In this document: one piece after another, positions 44,966 through 54,104 of the stretch
Position numbering within the stretch: the first letter of the stretch is position 1
How the letters are laid out: each line of letters opens with the position of its first letter
Assembly (NCBI GenBank): GCA_024742665.1
Contig: JANSYA010000001.1
Location: 434,001-498,000, forward strand
DNA length: 64,000 bases
Direction of reading: 5' to 3'
Source of the DNA: a bacterium
GTDB taxonomy: Bacteria; Spirochaetota; Leptospiria; Leptospirales; Leptonemataceae
Notes under the pieces: model-generated
Databases searched by the model: none
What the model was told of the DNA's origin: nothing
What the model saw: the letters and a program-made list of their open reading frames with translations, nothing else
Position numbers and translations under genes: made by a program

Positions 44966-47900
44966 CTATTCTGGTATCTCAAGGACTAGGCCCTCTGGAG
45001 GACAACCACTACAGTCTCTAACGACAATTCGCTGAAAAACTCCATCGCCCTTGCGAGCCCTGATCGCGCCTGCCATACGGCCCGGACGCCACTGACTTTC
45101 AATGTCTTCCCTGGTCATAGTGCCATTCACGCTGATCTGCAAATCGATGTTCGTAAGCAAATATGCTTCCCGCTTATGGATACCGTTCTTCTGGCGGGTT
45201 TCCGATACGAAAGCTGCCCGGTAAGCTTCATTCACACGATCCTTCAACGCTCGGAAGGCCACCGTCGGATCCCTTCTCTGGGAAGGGGAACCTGATAGCT
45301 GCTTGAATTGAATCGGCTGACCGGTGTCGCGATAGAAGGCGTCGAAACCGGGCTGGTTGTCGTCTCTCGGAAATACGATCGATCGATTCTCTGAATTAAA
45401 TAGCTCTTGCGCAGCACGAATTTCTTTGTCTGAAGGCGTGTGCCCCTTGTCTGTTCTCCAGAGACCTGACGAAGACGGCAAAGTGTTCATATTGCCCAGA
45501 TCTACTTTTGCGAGTCTGTCCAGTGAAACCCGCCGTCCAGTCGCGTCATACGCATGCTTCCGATTGATAGGAAGCTGAGGGCTGACTCTGTTGGAAGCCG
45601 GTGTGTTCGACCCGCCGGCGATACGATCGTTATCTGGATCTGAGTCTCCTTCAATGGCGCGATTGGGGCTGTTATAGAGTCGATGGTCGGACGAATAGCG
45701 CAGGTTGACCGAATTGCGTGTCCTATCGTATGCGAGGTCGCGCATTCCCTTGTTGGCGTTGTTCAGGTAGTCATAATACCCCTGTATCAGATTCATCTCG
45801 CTATGTGCAGAACCGAGACGGTTTTCGATCAGGCCTGCGCCGGCCATTTTTTCGAGAATCCTCGCCAGGTTGCCAGGATTTCGCAGGATTTCATTTTGAC
45901 GGCCGGTTAGATTTTCGAACCTGGCAGCCGTAACTTCGGTTGAGGCAGATGTTACATCCAGGTGCTTTACCACGTTGAGGCTGACATTCCCGAGCGCATC
46001 CGTAACGCCAAGTTCCTGTTCCATTATTTTATTGAAATTCAGCCTTTGCTCTGGCGAGAGGCCTTCCGCTACGCGGTACAGGGTTGAGTGATTCGCAGTG
46101 TCGCGAAAATCATTCGACATTCCGGCAGTATGCTTCATGACTTCCATTTCCATTTCAATAAAAATGGCGATGGGGTTCTTGTCCTGACCGGTTGCCGACG
46201 TAACTGATTTTAGAATCGTTTCGAGCACCGTCATATGGGTCGTAAAGTCGATGTCCCTCTCGGAAGTATCGTAGCCTCCGGCCTGTGCAAGGCGCTCGAC
46301 GTCGGAGTCCTTCGGCAGCAGGTCGCCGCCGCGTTTCCGAAACTCCAGTTCCGCCTCAGTTTCAGCTTTCAGGTTGTTGAACTCTACAACTGAATATTCA
46401 TAGCTCAGGATTCGTGCTCTGGCTTTGCTGAACTCTCGCATCTCTTCTTCATTGCATTTTGTCTGGGTGCAGTGCAGTAACCATTCTCTGTACGCTTCGT
46501 GGGCTTCTGCCCGGGCTGCCTGGTTGCTCGCATTCGCGATTCCAAACCGCTCGATATCTTCCGTTAGCTCCTCATATTCCCCATTGTGAACAAGAATTGC
46601 GCGTTGGGAGACAAAGTAGGTGTCCGCGACTGCCACGTCGAAATTGTAGACGGTCGACCGACTCCGGACGATAGATGTCGCCCGAATGGGGATTGTACGC
46701 GCGGAATGGTGCAGGTCAGACGACGCGACGATGCTGTTACCTGGCGTGTCGCTACGATCTATGAAAGCGGTTGCTACCGACCCCACGGTATGGGAGCGAT
46801 CTCTGGCATCCAACTCGGCCGCATTCACCCAACCGCGGTTATCAATATAAAACGGATGTGTGGCCGTCGTCTCAATTCGCGTGCCGTCGGCGTACTCGAT
46901 TATATATATTTGTTCGGTCCGGCGCACGAATTGATTAATAACGGGTTGAAACGAAATCTCCCCGCTTTCCTCATTCCAGCTCAGGACAACATCGCCGACT
47001 TCAATCTCTTCGATGCGCTTATACCAACTGCCGTTCTCCTCGAACGCCCCGCGCGTTTCCGGATGCACGCGCACCAGCGTCCCCGCCACAAAACACGTCC
47101 GCTCGTGATAGACTCCCTTGTCGTCGACCCACCCATGGCCGTCGCTGTTGTGTCCGAAGAGCCCCGCGATTTCGCCGCCTATGGATCCCAGCCACTGAGT
47201 GAAAGCGTTTGCATAGGTATCGCCGTCGCCTTCATTCACGAGATCGCCTTCGCCGCCTTCGAAAATATCGTCGCGATAGTCGTCGTTCTCGAGCAACGAC
47301 GGGTCCGCTTCCAGTCTGGCGTACTCCTCTTTGTCGTTTCTCGCCGCGAGAATTTCCAGAGCCCGCTTCCAGCGCGCGTACGGCAGATCCGCCTGGCGAC
47401 GGAGGATTTCCAGACCTTCGAGTGAGTCCTTGACGCGATTCAGCTCCGCTGCGAGAGCCGCAAGTTCCTCACCAGTGGCGTTCGCGATCTGTGCCTCAAG
47501 CTCGGCTTCGCGAGCCGTCTGACGTTCTGTGGCGGCGAGGATCGCCTGCTTCGCCTGTTCTTTGGTTTTCGTTTTGAAATCGATCGAGATGTTCTGGCTC
47601 GAGTCGACGTAGCTTCCGTTCGCCGCAAGTTGAAAGCTGGTGTTTACGTTCGCGCCGGCGCCGTTGAGTCCGGGCGCGAATGGGTTGGTCAAAGCAATCG
47701 AATTTGTAACATCAATGCTGGAGGTGCCGTCGGGATTGATCGTCAGTCCGCCGCCGAGGGTGTATGCGGTGTGCTTCTGTTTCTCGTCCTCCTGTTTGCT
47801 GCCGCTTATGCTGACGTTTGCGCTGGCGCCGGCGTAGCTGAAATCGGAGCCGAAATTTACGCCCAGACTGCCGTTCCAGTTTTGATCGCCCTCGGTGTTG

Positions 47901-50900
47901 CCGCTTAAGGTCGCGGAGATGTTGCCTCCCTGGAAGCTTCCGTCCGGCCCGAAATTCAGTCCGAGGTTTGCGCCTTTGTCCGGAGCGAAGGAGTTTTCCT
48001 GCTGGATGCTCGCGTTCAGTCCGACGCCGGTAATGCCTTCGCCTTCCTGCCAGCTGATGTTTCCGCCGGCGGTGAAGCCGTCGTTATTCATGCCGTAGCC
48101 GAAAGATCCGCCGAAGCCGTCTTCGTCGGAATACGTCAGACTCATATTCGCCTGGCCGCCGGTGAAATAGCCCAGGGCGCCGTTGGCCGCTCCCGATACC
48201 AATCCGGCGTAGCCGGCCTCTTTTTCGCCGGTGCGCAGGTATGCGAGGTATCCTTCTTTTGCGGCCATATAGCCGATGTAGCCGGCCGTAATAACAGTGC
48301 CGGCGGATCCGGCCATGAAAGCCATCGCGGCCGGTCCGGCAGCGCCGCTGGTGGCCACGGTAATGCCGACCGCCGCGCCGACCTCGACAGCCCGCAAGGC
48401 CATGCGCTGGTCTTCGCTGCCGTACTCCGCGTTGCGCCAGATATTCCAGGGATCGTTTTGCGCGCGTTCCCGCTGGCGCTGGAACTCTAAACGTTCTAAA
48501 GTATGTTCGGTATAATCGCGCACCGCGCCGACGACATGGTCGCGCAGCTGGGGCGGGATATTGTCGCCGTAGATTGCGGTCGCTGCGTCGTCATAGACCT
48601 GCGCGTAGACGGCGTCGTCGTAGTCTTCGCCGCGAGCGACGGCCATCAGATAGGCCTGGTTCTGTCCGGTCGCCTCGCCGATTTGTGCGGCCAGGCTTTC
48701 GCGGACCATGATCTCTTCGGGAGTGAGATCGTCGGATGGATTGGTCAGCGCGGTCAGCGGTCCCATGACCGCACCCATCACGCCCGTCAGAGAATTGGAG
48801 ATGCCCGAACCAATGAAGCCAGGCAGATCGCCCAGGGTCATGCTGCCCAGGTTTTCGCGTGCTGCACGATCTTCCGCAAGAGCGCGTTCGATGCGTTCGT
48901 CGTACTTTTCTGCCAGGTCGCGTCCGTCTGTGCGACCGCTGGCGATATCGCCGAAGTCGTCGGTCATTTCCCAGAGTTCATCAGCGTTGCGCGGCATCAA
49001 TCCCGGGCCGGCCGCACACGGTTTACAGCCCAGTTGACCGTACAGAAAAGTGGTGGGGCCGCCTATGGGGCTCAACAGAGTCGGCGGCAGACCCAGGGCA
49101 TTGCCGAAGGTCTCGCCGCTCAAGAGGCCCAGCGCGCTGTTCGTTAACTCACGACCGGCTTCCGTGTGGCGCAGGAGATGCGCTCCCATCACCAGACCGT
49201 TTCCACTCACCAGCGCCCGGCGTTCAGAGTCGACGCGTTCGCGTTCCGCCTGGTGTTCACGGTGTCTCGAAAGCACCAGCGCGCCGAGCCCGGGAACGCC
49301 GGTCTGCTCTTCTAAGGTTTCGGCGAAGATCTGCTCGCTGTAATTCTGAAACGAAGCCTGCATGGCTTCGCCGCTCATGTCGAGGCCGCCAGGTCCGGCA
49401 AGGCCGCCGACGAATCCGGCGGGCAGTCCGGTGGCGTCGACGACCGCGTTGGTAACGTAATCGGTTACCAGATATTCCGTCGCTTCGGTGAGGGCGCTCT
49501 GCCAGCTCTGGCCGTCGAGCACGCCGTTAAAGAATGTCGATGGGATTCCCGTCGCCTCGGCGATATGCGCCGAGACCTGGTTTTGCATATGATCCGTTAC
49601 GGCTTGATCGAGGGACAGGCCGCCGGAGAACATTGCGCCGGCAATTGATGTCAGAAAGTTGCCGACGCGACTGTCGCTTTGCCGCTGGCGCTCCATGTTG
49701 ATCGCATTTTCGATTTCGTTTTCGCGAAATTTAATGAAATTCTGCCGCGCCGCGTCGGCGGCTTCGGCGGCGCTGCCGACCTGGTCCGCGAAATTCGACC
49801 AGGCGTCGCCGCTGGCCTGTGCGTAGTTATTCTGATTGCTTGCGAGCTGATCAAAGAAATCGCCCTGGTCCCAGTGTTCAAAAAGGCTGCCGGTGCTGGC
49901 CAGGCGCATGGTCGGCGGCGGTGCGATCGTCAGGGTCTGCTCCGTCATTTCGGCGGAGTAGTCCATCATGCTGGTGCCGTTGCCGCCACCGGTGCGAATG
50001 GCGCGGCCTGAGTTGATCTGGCGCGTGGCGGTGATGGCGCCGTTGGGACCGACAGCGACTTCAAAGCCGGCAATCTCGCCGCCGGCGCCGTCGCTGCCCA
50101 GATACTGTGCTTCCAGAGTTGCGCGCATATTATCGATTAGCGATTGCTGCTGGCGATTCGCATAATCATCCTGGGCTCCGGCGAGCGCCGACTGACGAAT
50201 TCCGGTGCCCAGGCGATTTATGTCGGTTAACAGTTCGCGTAGATCCGGCGCTTCAACCGAGGGGCGGGGCACGCTCAAATCCTGTTTGGCAAAGTTCGCG
50301 GCGGCATTTGAAAGAAAGGCGGTTTCCTGAAGCGATGTCAGGGTCGAAAGCGAATTCGTACCGGATGCACTTGAGCCGGTGCCACTGGCTGCTTGCAGAT
50401 TCGCCTCTTGTTCGGCTGCTGCTGCGGCTCGTTCTTCGGCGCTTAGATTCCGCCAGCGTGCGGCTGTGTCGCGATACGTCTCCTGCATGCCCGAGAGCCA
50501 CTTCGTTCGTTCGCTGCTCAGGCTTGCAATGTGATCATTATAGTCCTGTTCGGCCTGCGCCTCCTGGAGGGTGGCTTCGGCCTGCCAGGCGGTATGGGCC
50601 GCGTTAAACGAAGCGACCTGGGATTCCCAGGTTTGAATCGCGGGCAGCAGGTTGTTATTCCAGTGATCCGCGACGTCGGTGATTTCCGTTAGGTAAGATT
50701 CCCACTGCTGATAGTTCGCGTCCGCGTTGGGATCGTACCAGTCGAAAGACATCGATACGCGAAAGTGAGCTTCGTGACGGATATGATACTGGCCGCGGGG
50801 GCGGTCTCTCCAATAGTACGAGGAACGGTCTTCAAACAGAAAGGCCGAGTTGCCGCGGGAGGAATAACAATACTGGCCTTCGTTGTGGTGCGCCCCGTTG

Positions 50901-52222
50901 ATCGTCGGCACGGTCGTGCCGCACAGATCCATATTATGTACGGCGGTAATCTGCGCCGCGGAGTGTACGAAGGTATTCGCCAGAAAGTCCCGGGCGGCCT
51001 GGCTGGAGTTGTCCTGCCGGTAGTTGATCACAGCGGCCAGAGAGGGATTGGCCATAATGCCGCCCCAGTCGAACAGGGGGGCCACCCGGCCCGCTTCGTG
51101 AATCCACACGCCGAGGCCGTTGTTCGTCGCATAAAACAGACACCCGCGATTCACCGCCGGGTTGCCGCACTCGTGATTGCTGCGCCAGGTCTGCCCCCAG
51201 GGCGTGAAGCTGGTGTTCGAGTCGCCGGTGTGGGTTCCGCTGATTCGGGCGGACCACTGGTCGCGCAGATCTTCGGCGCGCGTGCGACTCTGCTCGTTAT
51301 AATCGTTCATCAAAGTAACGAGCGTAGAGATCGGCGCGTCGTTCGTGAGCTCGGTGCGAATGCCGTCGATCAGCGTTTGCAGCGCGACGCCGTCGGGCAC
51401 TTTCGTACATTCGTTGAGGTCGTCGCAGTCTTCGTCGTAGAACAGGCGGTTCGTATCGAGGTAGTTCTGCATCTGGTCCACGGCGGTGGTGATGCCCTGA
51501 CGTACGATTTGTTCCCGGGCTTCGTTTGCCTGGCGTTCGCGTTCGAAGTCCGCGCGTCGCGCGGCAATGTTTGCCTGGAAAGTTTCGTACTCGTAGTCGG
51601 CCTCCGCGAAGGCCGCACTGTAGTCGGCCATGCCCTGCTGAACCTGTTGGCCGAAGGCGGCCTCCCATCTCTGAGCGGCTTCGATCGAGTTGGGCGTCGC
51701 AGCCTGTTCGGCGGTCTCGACTGCCTGCTCGGAAGATTCGTCGGTCTGCCGCGCTCGTTCGTCGCTCTGATCCGAGAGAAAGGCGACGCGCTGCGCTTCG
51801 ATTTGCGCGTCGGCCTGGGCCTCCCAGAGGGCGTAGGCGCTTTGCTTCTGGATCTCCAGTTCGCTGCGTAGATAGGCGCGGTATTCCGCCGGCGTATGAA
51901 AAAAATCGCTGTGGCCGATCGCCGCGACCTGCGCGTCAATCGCCGCGTCGACCTGAGTTTCCCACTGGGTTCCGAGTAATATGCGCGCCTGGTCGATCAA
52001 GACTTCCCAGTTTTCCTGAGTCTGGCTGCCCCGGGCGGAATTAAAATAGGGATCGAAGTCGGTCGTCTGGAATGTTGGCGTGCCGAGAGGGGGCACCGGG
52101 ACCGGCTGCGCGGAGAGCGAGACGCGGGGCCCGCTGAAATCCGCCAGCGCCGCCAGGGCCAGCACGAGGATTACGCCCCGCATACGGCTAATCTGGAAGA
52201 ATCGTGTCTTTGTTGCGCCCAT
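44966..52222 (-). CDS. Giant secreted protein with Hint domain and toxin-like C-terminal tip (2,418 aa)
   Basis: An N-terminal signal (about 14-38, ending SLSAQ) directs export. Residues about 45-1240 resemble the very large Leptospira proteins I associate with TIGR04388: helical, Gln/Glu-rich coiled coil (QTQENWEVLIDQARILLGTQ, FFHTPAEYRAYLRSELEIQK) with embedded W/Y/H-rich domains. A hydrophobic Gly/Ala segment (about 1270-1355) leads to a Gly/Asn/Ser-rich beta-repeat region (about 1360-1540). A Hint domain starts at Cys1710 (CFVAGTLVRV), has TATHPFYIDNRGWVNA, and ends VHNGEYEE near 1880. Gly rather than Cys/Ser/Thr follows the HN, so cleavage without splicing is expected, as in polymorphic toxins. 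The ~540-residue tip ends in a domain with GFDAFYRDTGQPIQFKQL (Asp2294, Gln2305, Lys2307), compatible with a PD-(D/E)xK-like nuclease. Toxin activity is inferred. No immunity gene follows. Confidence 0.85.
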   Translation of the reverse strand: MGATKTRFFQISRMRGVILVLALAALADFSGPRVSLSAQPVPVPPLGTPTFQTTDFDPYFNSARGSQTQENWEVLIDQARILLGTQWETQVDAAIDAQVAAIGHSDFFHTPAEYRAYLRSELEIQKQSAYALWEAQADAQIEAQRVAFLSDQSDERARQTDESSEQAVETAEQAATPNSIEAAQRWEAAFGQQVQQGMADYSAAFAEADYEYETFQANIAARRADFERERQANEAREQIVRQGITTAVDQMQNYLDTNRLFYDEDCDDLNECTKVPDGVALQTLIDGIRTELTNDAPISTLVTLMNDYNEQSRTRAEDLRDQWSARISGTHTGDSNTSFTPWGQTWRSNHECGNPAVNRGCLFYATNNGLGVWIHEAGRVAPLFDWGGIMANPSLAAVINYRQDNSSQAARDFLANTFVHSAAQITAVHNMDLCGTTVPTINGAHHNEGQYCYSSRGNSAFLFEDRSSYYWRDRPRGQYHIRHEAHFRVSMSFDWYDPNADANYQQWESYLTEITDVADHWNNNLLPAIQTWESQVASFNAAHTAWQAEATLQEAQAEQDYNDHIASLSSERTKWLSGMQETYRDTAARWRNLSAEERAAAAAEQEANLQAASGTGSSASGTNSLSTLTSLQETAFLSNAAANFAKQDLSVPRPSVEAPDLRELLTDINRLGTGIRQSALAGAQDDYANRQQQSLIDNMRATLEAQYLGSDGAGGEIAGFEVAVGPNGAITATRQINSGRAIRTGGGNGTSMMDYSAEMTEQTLTIAPPPTMRLASTGSLFEHWDQGDFFDQLASNQNNYAQASGDAWSNFADQVGSAAEAADAARQNFIKFRENEIENAINMERQRQSDSRVGNFLTSIAGAMFSGGLSLDQAVTDHMQNQVSAHIAEATGIPSTFFNGVLDGQSWQSALTEATEYLVTDYVTNAVVDATGLPAGFVGGLAGPGGLDMSGEAMQASFQNYSEQIFAETLEEQTGVPGLGALVLSRHREHQAERERVDSERRALVSGNGLVMGAHLLRHTEAGRELTNSALGLLSGETFGNALGLPPTLLSPIGGPTTFLYGQLGCKPCAAGPGLMPRNADELWEMTDDFGDIASGRTDGRDLAEKYDERIERALAEDRAARENLGSMTLGDLPGFIGSGISNSLTGVMGAVMGPLTALTNPSDDLTPEEIMVRESLAAQIGEATGQNQAYLMAVARGEDYDDAVYAQVYDDAATAIYGDNIPPQLRDHVVGAVRDYTEHTLERLEFQRQRERAQNDPWNIWRNAEYGSEDQRMALRAVEVGAAVGITVATSGAAGPAAMAFMAGSAGTVITAGYIGYMAAKEGYLAYLRTGEKEAGYAGLVSGAANGALGYFTGGQANMSLTYSDEDGFGGSFGYGMNNDGFTAGGNISWQEGEGITGVGLNASIQQENSFAPDKGANLGLNFGPDGSFQGGNISATLSGNTEGDQNWNGSLGVNFGSDFSYAGASANVSISGSKQEDEKQKHTAYTLGGGLTINPDGTSSIDVTNSIALTNPFAPGLNGAGANVNTSFQLAANGSYVDSSQNISIDFKTKTKEQAKQAILAATERQTAREAELEAQIANATGEELAALAAELNRVKDSLEGLEILRRQADLPYARWKRALEILAARNDKEEYARLEADPSLLENDDYRDDIFEGGEGDLVNEGDGDTYANAFTQWLGSIGGEIAGLFGHNSDGHGWVDDKGVYHERTCFVAGTLVRVHPETRGAFEENGSWYKRIEEIEVGDVVLSWNEESGEISFQPVINQFVRRTEQIYIIEYADGTRIETTATHPFYIDNRGWVNAAELDARDRSHTVGSVATAFIDRSDTPGNSIVASSDLHHSARTIPIRATSIVRSRSTVYNFDVAVADTYFVSQRAILVHNGEYEELTEDIERFGIANASNQAARAEAHEAYREWLLHCTQTKCNEEEMREFSKARARILSYEYSVVEFNNLKAETEAELEFRKRGGDLLPKDSDVERLAQAGGYDTSERDIDFTTHMTVLETILKSVTSATGQDKNPIAIFIEMEMEVMKHTAGMSNDFRDTANHSTLYRVAEGLSPEQRLNFNKIMEQELGVTDALGNVSLNVVKHLDVTSASTEVTAARFENLTGRQNEILRNPGNLARILEKMAGAGLIENRLGSAHSEMNLIQGYYDYLNNANKGMRDLAYDRTRNSVNLRYSSDHRLYNSPNRAIEGDSDPDNDRIAGGSNTPASNRVSPQLPINRKHAYDATGRRVSLDRLAKVDLGNMNTLPSSSGLWRTDKGHTPSDKEIRAAQELFNSENRSIVFPRDDNQPGFDAFYRDTGQPIQFKQLSGSPSQRRDPTVAFRALKDRVNEAYRAAFVSETRQKNGIHKREAYLLTNIDLQISVNGTMTREDIESQWRPGRMAGAIRARKGDGVFQRIVVRDCSGCPPEGLVLEIPE

Positions 52223-52296
52223 CTATATGTCCCCTGTATACTCCTCGAAAGAAGTACTGGTGAGATCGACTATAGGCCGGTTCTGCTGGACGATTC

Positions 52297-52318
52297 CACC
52301 GTTTGGATCCAAACTGTG
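52297..52318. promoter_or_regulatory. 22-bp palindrome between the giant gene and the right membrane AraC gene
   Basis: CACCGTTTGGATCCAAACTGTG is self-complementary except for one mismatched pair; its 14-base core GTTTGGATCCAAAC (52301-52314) is perfect. It lies 75 bases from the giant start and 34 from the AraC start in the only intergenic space of this divergent pair, so it is a likely shared operator. Confidence 0.65.
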
Positions 52319-52351
52319 ATTTTTTTTAGTGAAAAGTGACGGATTTTAAAC

Positions 52352-54031
52352 GTGAGACGCTCCGTGATACTTCGATGGGTGATTGTTCTGGCGCTGTGTC
52401 CGGTCGCCTGCAGCCCGACGGAAAACGGTTCGTACCCGCCCTTGATGGACTCCGGCGGCGACCTGAACCTGATTCATATTGCCGGGGCAATGAGCTACCG
52501 CGAGGATCCGAGAGCTTCCCTGAGCTTCAGCGAGGCCTGGCGTGACCGTGACGGCTGGTCGCCGCATCCGCAGCAGACCCCCACATTCGGCTATACCCGG
52601 GCAACGATCTGGCTGCGGTTCACTGTCGAGAACCGCGGTCCGGAGGCGGCGCCGATTGTTCTGCTGATCAACAACGAGTACATCGACCGCCTTGAAGTCT
52701 ACGGCGTGCGCTTGCCGGTCGGGGCGGACACGAACCCCGGGCAGATTAACAGGCCGTCCGGGGAGCCGGGCGGGGAGATGCCCCTGGCCTTTCAATTTGT
52801 AGGCGGCCGCGAGCTGCCCTTTTATGAACGCCGGCTACCTGACCGCAAGTACGCCTTTCCGATCGTTCTGGAAGGAGCGAGCCGGTACGAAGTGGTGCTT
52901 TCGGCGCGTTCGGGCAACAGCCTGAATGTGCCCGTGTTCGTCCTCGCTCCGGCGGACTACGGCGAAATGCACGGCCGAGAAAATTTGCGCATGGGTCTCT
53001 ATGGCGGTCTCTTCGTTTTACTCTTCGTTGCGAATCTCGCATCGTTCTTCGCCCTGCGCGAACGCCTGTTTCTATTGTATGTCGCTTATCTACTCTTTAG
53101 TTTTCTGTATCAGTTTTCTCTACAGGGCTACGCCTATAAATATCTCTGGCCGGGCGCTCCCGGCTGGGCGGGCATTTTCAATATTCTGGCCTTCTGTCCG
53201 TCGGTGGTCATGGCCGGCCTGTTCTGCCGCGAATTTCTGGAGCTGCGGCGTCGGCATCCGATTACGGATCGGATCGTGCTCGCGCAGGTTCTCGTGTGGG
53301 CTGTGTTACCCTTCGGCCTGCTGTTCGTATCCGCCGGAGCACTGGAAAACCTGATGGCGAAGTTTCTGGGACCGGCGATTCTGATTACGAACTACGTTGC
53401 CGGCTGGCGGGCCTATCGGTCGGGGTTTCTTCCGGCGCGTTTTTACGTTCTGGCATGGAGCTTGTACTTCCCATTTGTCTTTTTTTACGTTCAACAGATC
53501 AACGGTGTCTTACCCAACGGTTTTCTGGGCGTGGACATGCTGGAAAACCTGGCCATCGGCATCTCGCTCGAAATGTTGATCTTTCCCTTCGCCATCGCCG
53601 ATCGCATGCGCCACGCTTTGCAGAAGCCCGGGGCGCCGGCTTTGAGGACGCGGCCCCGGTCGACCGCCGATTCCGCCCGGGCGGCCCGGCTGAACGCGGA
53701 CGACGTGGCCCGCGGACTGCGCGAAGCGATGGAAGTCCGTAAGGTTTATCGGGAAGAACTTACGCTTGTGGCTCTCGCCGCAGAAATCGGCCTCAAAGAA
53801 AAAGATCTCTCCAGTTATCTGAACGACGTTCTCGGCCGGAGTTTCTACGCCGTTCTCAACGAATACCGCATTGCCGAAGCGAAAGAACTCCTGCTCGATA
53901 AGCCTGAAGAAAAGATTGTCGGCATCGCTCATGCCGTGGGCTTTCAATCCCTGTCTACGTTTCACGGGGCCTTTCGAAAACACGTCGGCATGACACCGCG
54001 CGAATTTCGCAAGCGCGGCGGCGCAGGGTGA
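52352..54031 (+). CDS. 7TMR-DISM membrane-tethered AraC-type regulator (right copy)
   Basis: 559 aa from a GTG start. The lipobox LCPVAC places the lipid at Cys20. An extracytoplasmic 7TMR-DISM domain (about 25-215; ATIWLRFTVENRGPEAAPIV) precedes seven hydrophobic segments (about 225-425). The AraC domain is at about 450-555: LTLVALAAEIGLKEKDLSSY, FYAVLNEYRIAEAKELLL, then IVGIAHAVGFQSLSTFHGAF. Domain order and length match the protein at 42186-43895. It is divergent from the giant Hint-protein gene, which makes that gene a prime candidate target. Confidence 0.9.
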   Translation: MRRSVILRWVIVLALCPVACSPTENGSYPPLMDSGGDLNLIHIAGAMSYREDPRASLSFSEAWRDRDGWSPHPQQTPTFGYTRATIWLRFTVENRGPEAAPIVLLINNEYIDRLEVYGVRLPVGADTNPGQINRPSGEPGGEMPLAFQFVGGRELPFYERRLPDRKYAFPIVLEGASRYEVVLSARSGNSLNVPVFVLAPADYGEMHGRENLRMGLYGGLFVLLFVANLASFFALRERLFLLYVAYLLFSFLYQFSLQGYAYKYLWPGAPGWAGIFNILAFCPSVVMAGLFCREFLELRRRHPITDRIVLAQVLVWAVLPFGLLFVSAGALENLMAKFLGPAILITNYVAGWRAYRSGFLPARFYVLAWSLYFPFVFFYVQQINGVLPNGFLGVDMLENLAIGISLEMLIFPFAIADRMRHALQKPGAPALRTRPRSTADSARAARLNADDVARGLREAMEVRKVYREELTLVALAAEIGLKEKDLSSYLNDVLGRSFYAVLNEYRIAEAKELLLDKPEEKIVGIAHAVGFQSLSTFHGAFRKHVGMTPREFRKRGGAG

Positions 54032-54104
54032 ATGCGATCGCCTGGCTTCGATGCCCGTTTGCTCCGGCGCCCTGTCTGAATATTCCTGAGTATTTTAGTG
54101 TATT

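Noticed and set aside
44689-44982. 97-codon minus-strand frame as an immunity gene for the giant protein
   Set aside because: It starts inside the toxin stop region without a ribosome-binding site and has a Cys/Arg/Thr-rich sequence unlike known immunity proteins; kept only as a negative note.
46580-47095. Self-splicing intein within the giant protein
   Set aside because: The Hint motif ends in HN followed by Gly, not Cys/Ser/Thr, and no homing-endonuclease block or restored extein is seen; autoprocessing Hint is the better reading.
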